DNA from: Pseudomonas khorasanensis
GTDB taxonomy: Bacteria; Pseudomonadota; Gammaproteobacteria; Pseudomonadales; Pseudomonadaceae
Direction of reading: 5' to 3'
DNA: 64,000 bases
Assembly (NCBI RefSeq): GCF_014268505.2
Contig: NZ_JABWQP020000011.1
Location: 118,841-182,840, forward strand
Positions 43,465 to 51,700 of this stretch are shown piece after piece; position 1 is the stretch's first letter, and each line of letters begins with the position of its first letter. The position numbers and the translations under genes are program-made. A model generated the notes under the pieces. It was given only the letters and a program-made list of their open reading frames with translations. It searched no databases and was not told the DNA's origin.

Positions 43465-45045
43465 ATGACTCAGATTCTCGGTCACAACTACATCGGCGGT
43501 CAGCGCAGCGCCGTCGGCAACATCAAACTGCACTCGGTTGACGCCAGCACCGGCGAAGCCTTGCCGCACGATTTCATTCAGGCGACGGCGGAAGAAGTAG
43601 ACGCCGCAGCCAAGGCCGCCGCTGCGGCTTACCCGACTTACCGTAGCCTCAGTGCCGAGCGTCGCGCGCAGTTCCTCGACGCAATCGCAGATGAACTCGA
43701 TGCCCTCGGCGATGATTTCGTGGCTGTGGTCTGCCGCGAAACCGCGTTGCCGGCCGGTCGCATTCAGGGTGAACGCGGTCGCACCAGCGGTCAGATGCGT
43801 CTGTTCGCCAAAGTCCTGCGTCGCGGTGATTTCTATGGTGCGCGCATTGACCTGGCACTGCCGGATCGCCAGCCACTGCCACGTCCGGATCTGCGCCAAT
43901 ACCGCATCGGTCTCGGCCCGGTCGCGGTGTTTGGCGCGAGCAACTTCCCGCTGGCATTCTCCACCGCCGGCGGCGACACCGCGTCGGCACTGGCCGCCGG
44001 TTGCCCGGTCGTTTTCAAGGCCCACAGCGGCCACATGGCCACCGCTGAACGGGTCGCGGACGCAGTGCTGCGCGCGGCGGAGAAAACCGGCATGCCGGCA
44101 GGCGTTTTCAACATGATCTACGGCGGCGGGGTCGGCGAATGGCTGGTCAAGCATCCGTCGATTCAGGCGGTGGGATTCACGGGTTCGCTGAAGGGCGGTC
44201 GCGCTCTGTGCGACATGGCTGCGGCGCGTCCGCAACCGATTCCGGTGTTCGCCGAAATGTCGAGCATCAACCCGGTGATCGTTTTGCCACAGGCACTCGC
44301 CACGCGTTCGGAAACAGTCGCTCGCGACCTGACTGCTTCGGTGGTTCAGGGCTGTGGCCAGTTCTGCACCAACCCGGGCCTGGTGATTGGTATTCGCTCG
44401 CCACAGTTCAGCGCATTCGTGCAGCAGTTGGCCGGCCTGATCGGCGACCAACCGGCACAAACCATGCTCAACGCCGGCACCCTCGGCAGCTATGGCAAAG
44501 GTCTGGAAAAACTTTTGGCGCACAGCGGCATCGAGCATCTGGCCGGCAATGCGCAGCAGGGCAATCAGGCGCAGCCGCAGTTGTTCAAGGCCGATGTCAG
44601 CCTGTTGATCAACGGTGAGGAAGTGCTGCAGGAAGAAGTGTTCGGTCCGACCACGGTGATTGTTGAAGTGGCCGATCAGGCGCAACTCAGCGCGGCATTG
44701 CACGGTCTGCACGGTCAACTGACGGCGACGATCATTGGCGAACCGGCGGACTTCGAGCAATTCGCCGAACTGACGCCGCTGCTGGAACAAAAGGTCGGGC
44801 GCATCCTGCTCAACGGTTATCCGACCGGGGTGGAAGTGTGCGATTCGATGGTCCACGGCGGCCCGTATCCGGCGACTTCCGATGCGCGCGGCACTTCGGT
44901 CGGCACGCTGGCGATCGATCGTTTCCTGCGCCCGGTGTGCTTCCAGAACTACCCGGACAGCTTGCTGCCGGAACCGCTGAAAAACGCTAACCCGCTGCGT
45001 ATTCAGCGTCTGGTCGATGGCAAGCCATCGCGTGACGCGATCTAA
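43465..45045 (+). CDS. 2-oxoglutarate semialdehyde dehydrogenase (NADP type)
   Basis: 526 residues, the longer ALDH form with N-terminal MTQILGHNYIGGQRSAVGN. Catalytic Glu in VFAEMSSINPV and Cys in GCGQFCTNPGL. This long form is known as alpha-ketoglutaric semialdehyde dehydrogenase (AraE type), forming 2-oxoglutarate from its semialdehyde. RBS AAGGAGA directly before the ATG; nine-base gap to the FAH-type gene. It completes a Weimberg-type route from pentonate to the TCA cycle. Confidence 0.88.
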   Translation: MTQILGHNYIGGQRSAVGNIKLHSVDASTGEALPHDFIQATAEEVDAAAKAAAAAYPTYRSLSAERRAQFLDAIADELDALGDDFVAVVCRETALPAGRIQGERGRTSGQMRLFAKVLRRGDFYGARIDLALPDRQPLPRPDLRQYRIGLGPVAVFGASNFPLAFSTAGGDTASALAAGCPVVFKAHSGHMATAERVADAVLRAAEKTGMPAGVFNMIYGGGVGEWLVKHPSIQAVGFTGSLKGGRALCDMAAARPQPIPVFAEMSSINPVIVLPQALATRSETVARDLTASVVQGCGQFCTNPGLVIGIRSPQFSAFVQQLAGLIGDQPAQTMLNAGTLGSYGKGLEKLLAHSGIEHLAGNAQQGNQAQPQLFKADVSLLINGEEVLQEEVFGPTTVIVEVADQAQLSAALHGLHGQLTATIIGEPADFEQFAELTPLLEQKVGRILLNGYPTGVEVCDSMVHGGPYPATSDARGTSVGTLAIDRFLRPVCFQNYPDSLLPEPLKNANPLRIQRLVDGKPSRDAI

Positions 45046-45061
45046 AGCCAAGCCGATGTCC

Positions 45062-45153
45062 CCTGTGGGAGCGAGCCTGCTCGCGAACGCGGACTATCAG
45101 CCAGTTATTTGTTAACTGGCACACCGTCTTCGCGAGCAGGCTCGCTCCCACAG
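45062..45153. repeat. REP pair (GTGGGAGCGAGC family)
   Basis: Inverted pair just after the pentonate operon and before the DUF5629-like gene. Confidence 0.9.
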
Positions 45154-45224
45154 AGGTTCCAGCAGGGGCCTCTGGATCACATTGGGCTATCATTGGCCCT
45201 TTCCCCCTAGAAAGACTGTTTGCC

Positions 45225-45536
45225 ATGACTGCCCAAACCCTTCTCAACGCCCTCGAACACTGCGGTATGGTCGAAATCGATGGCCTGCACGCCTTCGAAT
45301 TCGCCCTCGACGAGGACGATAACCTGCACATCGAATGCATCGATGGACGCGAGGCCAAGCACTGGGAATTCACCCCGGCGCAGGTCGAGGCCGCGACGTT
45401 TGATGAAACGCTGCATAGCTGGCTGATCGAAGGCTTTGCCAGCGACACCAGGACCACCGGCGAGCATCGCCTGGTTTGCATGGGCGACGTGGTCAGCAGC
45501 AGCGATGACGAGGAAGAATCTGATGAAAATGCGTAA
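45225..45536 (+). CDS. Small acidic protein, possibly DUF5629
   Basis: 103 residues: MTAQTLLNALEHCGMVEIDG, central HWEFTPAQVEAATFD and a very acidic tail (SSDDEEESDEN). No enzyme motif. I recall similar pseudomonad proteins under DUF5629, but cannot confirm it. Overlaps the lactonase gene by 14 bases, suggesting coupled translation. Confidence 0.6.
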   Translation: MTAQTLLNALEHCGMVEIDGLHAFEFALDEDDNLHIECIDGREAKHWEFTPAQVEAATFDETLHSWLIEGFASDTRTTGEHRLVCMGDVVSSSDDEEESDENA

Positions 45537-46698
45537 TTTCTGGCCGCTGCTGATGGCCGGCAGCGTCGGTGCGATGGGACTTTCCACAGCGTCGGCCGAA
45601 AGCTATCAGCTGCTGGTGGGCACCTACACCGCTGGCTCCAGCCAGGGCCTCTACCGCATGAACTTCGACAGCGCCACAGGCCAGATCGACGCCAAGCCCC
45701 TGCAAGTGATTCAGACCGAAAACCCTTCGTGGCTGACGCTTTCCAAAGACCAGTCACGCCTGTTCGTCGTCAACGAGAACGGCCCGGGCCAGAACGATCC
45801 GGTAGGCCGCGTCAGCAGCTTTTCGATCGACCCGAAAAGCAAGGCGCTGAGCCTGATCAGTCAAGTGCAGAGCCTGGGCAACGAGCCGACGCATTCGAGC
45901 CTCAGCGGTGACGCCAGCCACTTGTTCGTCAGCAACTATTCGGTGATGGAAGATCCGGGCGGCACCCTGGCCGTGTTGCCGGTCGGTGCCGACGGCAAGC
46001 TTAAACCGGTGGTGCAGATGAGCGCGCACCCGGCGAGCCGGGTCAATCCCGAGCGTCAGGCGTCGAACCACGTGCACTCAACGGTTTCCTCGCCGGACGG
46101 GCGCTACGTGTTCTCCAATGATCTGGGCGCGGACAAGGTTTTCATCTATCAATACGACCCCAAGACCAACCCGCACTTGCCGCTGACCCCGGCGAAAACG
46201 GCTTCGGTGGCCATGCCTGCCGGCAGCGGCCCCCGTCATTTGCTGTTCAGCGCCGATGGCAAGCATGCCTGGCTGACCATGGAGATGAGCGCACAGGTTG
46301 CGGTGTTCGATTACAAGGACGGCGTGCTCACCCAGACTCAACTGGTTGACCTGGCGGCGGGCCAGCCGACGTCGGACAAGGCCGGCGCGGCGTTGCACGC
46401 GTCTGCCGATGGCAAGTTTCTCTACGTCAGCAATCGCGGTACAGCCAACCAGATCGTCGTGTTCAGCATCGACCCGGCGAACGGTCAGCTCAAGGAACTG
46501 CAAAAACGTTCGGTGGACGGCGATCACCCGCGTGAATTTGCCCTCGACCCGAGCGGTAAATTTGTGCTGATTGCCAACCAGAAGAGCAACCAGATTGTCG
46601 TCGTCGAGCGCGACGCGAAGACCGGTCTGCTCGGCGAAACCGTGCAGAAACTGCCCATGGACGCGCCCAGCGACCTGAAGTTTCTAGTGCGACAATAA
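45523..46698 (+). CDS. Exported lactonase-family beta-propeller protein
   Basis: 391 residues from the ATG at 45523, with a short signal peptide (MKMRNFWPLLMAGSVGAMG, cleavage near ASA-ES). Seven-bladed propeller with repeats such as SHLFVSNYSVMEDPGGTLAV, SPDGRYVFSNDLGADKVFIY and DGKFLYVSNRGTANQIVVFS, as in 6-phosphogluconolactonase (YbhE/Pgl) and 3-carboxymuconate cyclase relatives. The signal peptide implies a periplasmic role on a sugar lactone. Next to the pentonate operon, it could open aldonolactones made in the periplasm; that is inference. Confidence 0.85.
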   Translation: MKMRNFWPLLMAGSVGAMGLSTASAESYQLLVGTYTAGSSQGLYRMNFDSATGQIDAKPLQVIQTENPSWLTLSKDQSRLFVVNENGPGQNDPVGRVSSFSIDPKSKALSLISQVQSLGNEPTHSSLSGDASHLFVSNYSVMEDPGGTLAVLPVGADGKLKPVVQMSAHPASRVNPERQASNHVHSTVSSPDGRYVFSNDLGADKVFIYQYDPKTNPHLPLTPAKTASVAMPAGSGPRHLLFSADGKHAWLTMEMSAQVAVFDYKDGVLTQTQLVDLAAGQPTSDKAGAALHASADGKFLYVSNRGTANQIVVFSIDPANGQLKELQKRSVDGDHPREFALDPSGKFVLIANQKSNQIVVVERDAKTGLLGETVQKLPMDAPSDLKFLVRQ

Positions 46699-46701
46699 GC
46701 C

Positions 46702-46726
46702 ACAGGCCCCGCAACCCGGGGCCTGC
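46702..46726 (+). terminator. Stem-loop after the lactonase gene
   Basis: CAGGCCCCGCAACCCGGGGC followed by CTG; strong GC stem 4 bases after the stop, but without a pronounced T-run, so termination efficiency is uncertain. Confidence 0.55.
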
Positions 46727-46854
46727 ATCGGTGTATTAATTACGCTGATAACGGTTAATGCTACAAAAGATTTCAAGCGGGCAACCCTCCAGCGTTACGT
46801 TTGTTTCACAGCCCGACCGGGCAAACCAAGCAAACGAACACGAGGGTTACCGCC

Positions 46855-47034
46855 ATGAACTTCAATCTTTTCTCCGTTATCGCCGCGTCCGCCATTTCCG
46901 CCACCGTGGTATTGCCTGCCAGTGCCAACGTCGAAATAGCCAGCAAAAAATCCCACGCCCAGAGCTACACCCAAAAATACCTGCAACAGAGCGCCAAGTT
47001 CTACGCCGCTCTGGATCACAAAACCCAAGCCTGA
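46855..47034 (+). CDS. Small exported protein, function unknown
   Basis: 59 residues from ATG 46855 (MNFNLFSVIAASAISATVVL), GAGGG nine bases upstream. A clear signal peptide (cleavage near PASA-NV) leaves a mature peptide of about 34 residues rich in Gln, Ser, Lys and Tyr. No family recognised. Confidence 0.5.
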   Translation: MNFNLFSVIAASAISATVVLPASANVEIASKKSHAQSYTQKYLQQSAKFYAALDHKTQA

Positions 47035-47048
47035 AATTTCCGTCTCCT

Positions 47049-47130
47049 TGTTGGAGCTGCCGAAGGCTGCGATCTTTTGATCTTGTTTTTAGAAGCAAAT
47101 CAAAAGATCGCAGCCTTCGGCAGCTCCTAC
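47049..47130. repeat. Palindromic repeat (GGAGCTGCCGAAGGCTGCGA family)
   Basis: TTGGAGCTGCCGAAGGCTGC at the left, its complement CAGCCTTCGGCAGCTCC at the right, around GATCTTTTGATC...CAAAAGATCG. Long hairpin. The right half recurs at 47273-47321; relatives at 56917-56999 and near 63943. Confidence 0.88.
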
Positions 47131-47151
47131 ACGTGTGTGTTCGGTACACAC

Positions 47152-47255
47152 GATCGTTCCCACGCTCTGCGTGGGAATGCAGCCCTGGACGCTCTGCGTC
47201 CATTGGAACGCGGAGCGTCCCTTGAGGCGTTCCAACGCAGAGCGTAGGAACGATC
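47152..47255. repeat. GATCGTTCCCACGC inverted repeat
   Basis: GATCGTTCCCACGCTCTGCG to CGCAGAGCGTAGGAACGATC, inserted between the full and half copies of the previous repeat. Confidence 0.85.
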
Positions 47256-47272
47256 AGTAGAAGCAAAACCAT

Positions 47273-47321
47273 CTTGTTTTTAGAAGCAAATCAAAAGATC
47301 GCAGCCTTCGGCAGCTCCTGC
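47273..47321. repeat. Half copy of the GGAGCTGCCGAAGG repeat
   Basis: TCTTGTTTTTAGAAGCAAAT...CAGCCTTCGGCAGCTCC repeats the right half of 47049-47130 almost exactly. The rest of the gap up to 47479 holds nothing recognised. Confidence 0.8.
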
Positions 47322-47479
47322 ACGTGTGCGCGTCCAACGCCGATAGGTTTGTTTAACCGCAGGGATAGAGCCGCTAAATAATCAACGGAGCTGATGTTTA
47401 CTATGGCAAACGCTGAGTGGTTGCTTCGCCTCGTTTGATTAATTCTGTGGCCATCGCAACTTGCCCACGGGAGAACACC

Positions 47480-47692
47480 ATGGCCAGCGCAATCCTCACT
47501 TCCGCCAAACGCGGCGCCTACCTGGCCATCGGTCTGTACCTGGCCGTGGTCCTGATCGTCAGCATCGCTTCGCAGATGGAACACAGCTTCGACGCCCCGA
47601 TCGACGTCGCCCACCCCGGCATTCAGTTCGAATTGCGCTCGCAAAGCGTCATGGTCGACAGGGCTGAGCTCGCAGGAGTCGGTGGCGCATGA
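47480..47692 (+). CDS. Small membrane protein, function unknown
   Basis: 70 residues from ATG 47480, GGGAGAACACC upstream. One hydrophobic helix (AYLAIGLYLAVVLIVSIASQ) followed by a polar C-terminus with IDVAHPGIQFELRSQSVMVD. Stop overlaps the next start (ATGA). Not recognised. Confidence 0.55.
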   Translation: MASAILTSAKRGAYLAIGLYLAVVLIVSIASQMEHSFDAPIDVAHPGIQFELRSQSVMVDRAELAGVGGA

Positions 47693-47946
47693 AAGGCTAT
47701 AGACTCTGGGTCATCGCCAGTCTGGCGTTGATGACCAACGGCGCGGCATTGCTGGGCATCGGTCAAGGTTCAGTGGGTGCGCTGGCACGAGCCATAGAGG
47801 CCAACCACAACATCGCGCACAACATTGAACGAGCGAACACGCTGGGGCTGCTGGCCGGAAATCCTCCCGCCAAAATCGCCGTCGATTTTCTCGGGCCGTT
47901 TGAAGTGGATTGCTCGGCGCTGGGCATGTGCCAGGTGCTGGCCTGA
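47689..47946 (+). CDS. Small membrane/exported protein, function unknown
   Basis: 85 residues: N-terminal hydrophobic MKGYRLWVIASLALMTNGAA, then a helix (SVGALARAIEANHNIAHNIE) and a C-terminal VDFLGPFEVDCSALGMCQVL with two cysteines spaced as CSALGMC. Coupled to the previous small gene by ATGA, so the two are likely one unit. Not recognised. Confidence 0.55.
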   Translation: MKGYRLWVIASLALMTNGAALLGIGQGSVGALARAIEANHNIAHNIERANTLGLLAGNPPAKIAVDFLGPFEVDCSALGMCQVLA

Positions 47947-47951
47947 CTGAT

Positions 47952-48114
47952 GATCGTTCCCACGCCCTGGTCTGCACCCCAAAAGTTGGACACAACCGAT
48001 GGGGTGCAGACCACCCTGCGTGGGAACGCAGCCCGGGACGCTCTGCGTCCCAAATCCCAAGCTGGAACGCGGAGCGTCCCTTGAGGCATTCCCACGCAGA
48101 GCGTGGGAACGATC
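47952..48114. repeat. GATCGTTCCCACGC inverted repeat carrying an insertion
   Basis: The outer arms belong to the same family as 28599-28706, but the left arm is interrupted after CCCACGCCC by a 46-base element at 47968-48013. Confidence 0.85.
47968..48013. mobile_element. 46-base IS3-like end-to-end relic with target duplication
   Basis: Perfect 13-base terminal inverted repeats, TGGTCTGCACCCC and GGGGTGCAGACCA, around 20 bases (AAAAGTTGGACACAACCGAT). CCCC-AAAAGTTGGACA is typical of IS3-family (IS150-like) ends. CCC is found directly on both sides (47965-47967 and 48014-48016), as a 3-base target duplication would be. No transposase remains. Confidence 0.7.
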
Positions 48115-48136
48115 GCGACGTAAGGCGGGTTTCTGA

Positions 48137-48721
48137 TTACTTCTTCATGATCGAAGTAAACAACTCGGATTCGAGCAGGCGCTGCAACCAGGCCTGCAAT
48201 CGCGGATACGGGGCCTGCGCAAACCATTCGCGATCGACGTGAGCGAACTGCCGGACGAAGGGCAGCAGGGCGATGTCAGCCAGGCTCGGATGATCGGCCA
48301 GCAAATGATCACGACCTTCAAGCAGCTCATCGAGTTTCTGCAAAAACAATTCGCCTTCAGCCCGATAAGCCTCCATCGGCTGCTCAGGGTAACGCTCGGC
48401 GTATTTGTAGCGGTTCAAATGCACTTTGAATACTTGATCATTCGCTTCGATCAATTCGGCGATTCTTGAGTCGCCCTCAAGCAACCAATCATCCGGATCA
48501 TTCTGCGCCAACGCCCAGCGCATGATCTGCAGACTCTCATCAATCACCAAGCCATCAGCATTCAGCACCGGCACCGTGCCCTTGGGCGAAATCGCCAGCA
48601 TCTCGGCCGGTTTGGCCTTGAGGCTGACCTCGATGATCTCCACTGGCACGCCGGCATAACGCAGCGCCATCCGCGCACGCATCGCGTAAGGGCAGCGGCG
48701 GAAGGAATACAGCGTGTTCAT
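48137..48721 (-). CDS. Glutathione S-transferase-like protein
   Basis: 194 residues. Thioredoxin-like N-terminal domain with SFRRCPYAMRARMAL (CPYA, glutaredoxin-like active site near residue 10) and the ESL motif (VIDESLQIMRW), then an all-helical C-terminal domain with DHPSLADIALLPFVRQF. Substrate unknown; stress detoxification is usual. Its start overlaps the sbcC stop (ATGA at 48718-48721), giving an sbcD-sbcC-gst unit. Confidence 0.87.
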   Translation of the reverse strand: MNTLYSFRRCPYAMRARMALRYAGVPVEIIEVSLKAKPAEMLAISPKGTVPVLNADGLVIDESLQIMRWALAQNDPDDWLLEGDSRIAELIEANDQVFKVHLNRYKYAERYPEQPMEAYRAEGELFLQKLDELLEGRDHLLADHPSLADIALLPFVRQFAHVDREWFAQAPYPRLQAWLQRLLESELFTSIMKK

Positions 48722-51700
48722 TTCACCTCCAGCGTGCTCAAACCATTGCCCTGACGCCGCACCTGAATCTGCACCGGAATGCGTTCGTGCATTTCCTGCA
48801 CGTGAGAAATCACCGCGACCTTGCGCCCCTGCGCCTGCAAGCCATCGAGCGCGTCCATGGCCAGTTGCAGGGATTCCGGGTCGAGGCTGCCAAAACCTTC
48901 GTCGATAAACAGCGATTCGATTTTCAGCGTGCTCGACGCCATCGATGCCAGCCCCAGCGCAAGCGCCAGTGACACCAGGAACGTCTCGCCACCCGACAAC
49001 GAATGCACCGAGCGCAGTTCATCGCCCATTTCCGTGTCCATCACCAGCAGGCCCAGCATGCTGCCGCCGCGTTTCAGGCGATAGCGTTTGACCAGTTGGC
49101 GCAGCTGCGCGTTGGCGTGATGCACCAGCAAATCTAGGTTGTAGGCCTGGGCGATCTTGCGGAAGGTGTCGCCAGTGGCCGAGCCGATCAGGGCACTGAG
49201 TCGCGCCCAGCGCTGGTATTCGGCATAAGCGTCGGCGATCTGTTGGGCCAGCGCCTGATTGGCATTCTGCCGGCGCTGATCCTCTGCCTGTTCGGCCCTT
49301 AGCTCCGCGCACTGTTGTTCGCTGAGGTTGAACTGCTTTTGCAAATCGTCGAGGGCGCTGGCGAGTTGTTCGGCATCGAGGTTGCCGGTGTGCTGGGCCT
49401 GATGCTCGACCAGACGCTGATCGCGCTCTTGCAGCAGCACCTTCGCCTGCTCGATGGCTTTTTCATTCGTTTGCAGGCGCTGACGCAGTTCGGCGACTTG
49501 CGCGTCGTCGAAGCGCAACAGCGCCTCGAGACCGCCGTCATCCAGTTCAGGGTGACGGGCGCGCCAGTCGGTAATTTTGCCGGTCAGATCCTTGTCTTCA
49601 CTTTCCAGCGCTTGCAAGCGGTCCTGCTGGGCTTTGAGCTCTGCGGCTATCTGCACAAGCTGCGTGCGTACGCTTTGCAGCTCCTGCGCGGTGGTGGTTT
49701 CAGCGTGGCGCGCCTGTTCCACCGCCTGTTCCAGTTGCTGCTGCCACTGTTCGGCGCTGGCGTGCTCGCCAAGCAGTTGCGCAAGTTTTTGCTGACAGGC
49801 CTGTTGCTGTTCGGTCAGCGCGGCGAATTGCTGTTCGGCAGATTCCGCCTGCTGCACACGCGTTTGCTGGCGATCCTGTTCTTTCTCAAGCGTGAGCTGG
49901 CGTTGCTGCTGTTCGGCCTGTTCTTCCTTTTGTTGATCGACTTGGGCCAGACGCTCGGCAATCTCGCGATCAAGCTGCATGAAGGTTGCGGCGGGTTCCG
50001 CGCGCAAGGCCTCAAGGGTTTCGCCCGGAAGCAGACTGGCGAGTGCACTGAATTCTTCATCCAGGCGCTGACGGTCGCCGCTCAGTTGCCGCTGCTGATC
50101 GCTCAGGTGCTGGGCCGCTTGCTGGTGCGCGGTTTCTGCCTGACGCAATTGCTGAGTCAGGCGCGCGGCGTCCTGCTGCAGAGTGAGCAGGGCGTTCTGG
50201 CGCTGCTCGTCCTGGGTGATGCTTTGGTTCAGTTGGTCATTCTGGCGGCCGAGCCAGGCGTCGCGCTTGTCGGCGTCCTGATTGAGCAATTGCGCAGCCA
50301 GCGGATGCGCGTCGAGACTCGGCGCAAGCGCCTGTTGCTGCTCGGCAAGCTGCTCCTGCTGCTGCAACAACTCTTTCTGCTGAGCGATGACACCGCCGAC
50401 CTCGGCGCGAAGCTCAACCAGCTTTTCCTTAAGCTGATCGACCTCACGCTGCGCATTGGCCTGTTCGCTTTCATCATGGCGACCGAGGCTTTGCAGCAGT
50501 GCTTCGGGTTGATGATACGGATGCTCGTTGCTGCCACAGACCGGGCAGGGCTGGTCATCCTGCAACTGCGCGCGCAGCTCTTCGACACTGGCACTGCGCG
50601 CCAGACGCTGACGCTCCAGCAGCTCGCGGGTGACATTGAGGGTTTGCTCGGCAACGGTCAGTTCGGCTTTGGTTTTCACACCGTCCTGGGTCAGGCGTTC
50701 GCGTTGCTGCTGGGCATCGAGTTGCCGCTGTTGCAGCTGCGCGCTGCGCTTGTCCAGATCCTGGCGGGTGGCCCACAGTCGCGACAGGTCTTCGATGGCA
50801 CGCAACTGTTTGCGGTTGTCCTGCAGCAGCGTGCCAAGAATGCCGATCTGCTCGGCGACCGCATCCGGCTCGGCGCCGGCCTCTTTGAACAGCACTTCGA
50901 GTTGCTGCTTTTGCGTGGCCAATGCTTCAGCGCTGCGGGCAGCGTTCTGTTCCAGAGACGCCAGTTCGGTCTGGCCCTTGTTCAGGCGATTGCCGATCAG
51001 CACCAATTGTTGCAGGCGATCGCGGTAGGCATTCCACGCATCGCTGAGTGGCGCCAGATGGGCGTTTTTCTCAAGCCCAGCGGCGATATCATCCAGGCGT
51101 TTGGCGACCTCGCTGTGCTTTTCGAGCAAGGCCTTGATGGCGCTCTCGCCGTCAGTTCGGGCTTGTTGCGCTGCGTTTTTCACCTCTGCGCTGTGGGCCG
51201 CGTCCTTGGCCAGGCGGGCGAGGGTGCTTTGCTCATCAAACGCCTGACGCAACAGCGGCGCGCTTGCGCTTTGCTTGTGCTGCGCTTCGCTCAGCGCCAG
51301 TTTCGCCGCCTCGAGGTGTTGCTCCAGCTGCGTCTGTCGCTCAGTCAGTTCGGCCTGCTGCCGGGTGTGCTCGGCGATCTGCGCGGCGAGCGGCGACAGC
51401 AGTGCATCCAGCTCGGTTTTGCGCGCGAACTGATGACGTTGCGGGCCGAGCTGTTCGAGTCGCGTCAGGTTCACGCGCTCGCCAGCCAGACTTTCCCATT
51501 GCTGCTGGGCACTGTGCAGTTGCTCGGTGGCGGCTTGCTGCGAGTCCTGCAACAGACGCAAATCCTTCAGCCAGCCGTGTTGCTGCTCAAGCTGTTTGAG
51601 CTGCGTTTGCTGCAGCTTCAGTTGTTGCCGCGCGGCGTTGAAACGCTCATCCAGCTCAGCCCGCGCTTCGGGCGCAAGCGGCGTTACACCTGTGGCCTGA

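Noticed and set aside
42484..45051. 855-codon minus-strand frame opposite the pentonate genes
   Set aside because: Shadow of the AraD1-type and ALDH genes, which have clear motifs and ribosome binding sites.
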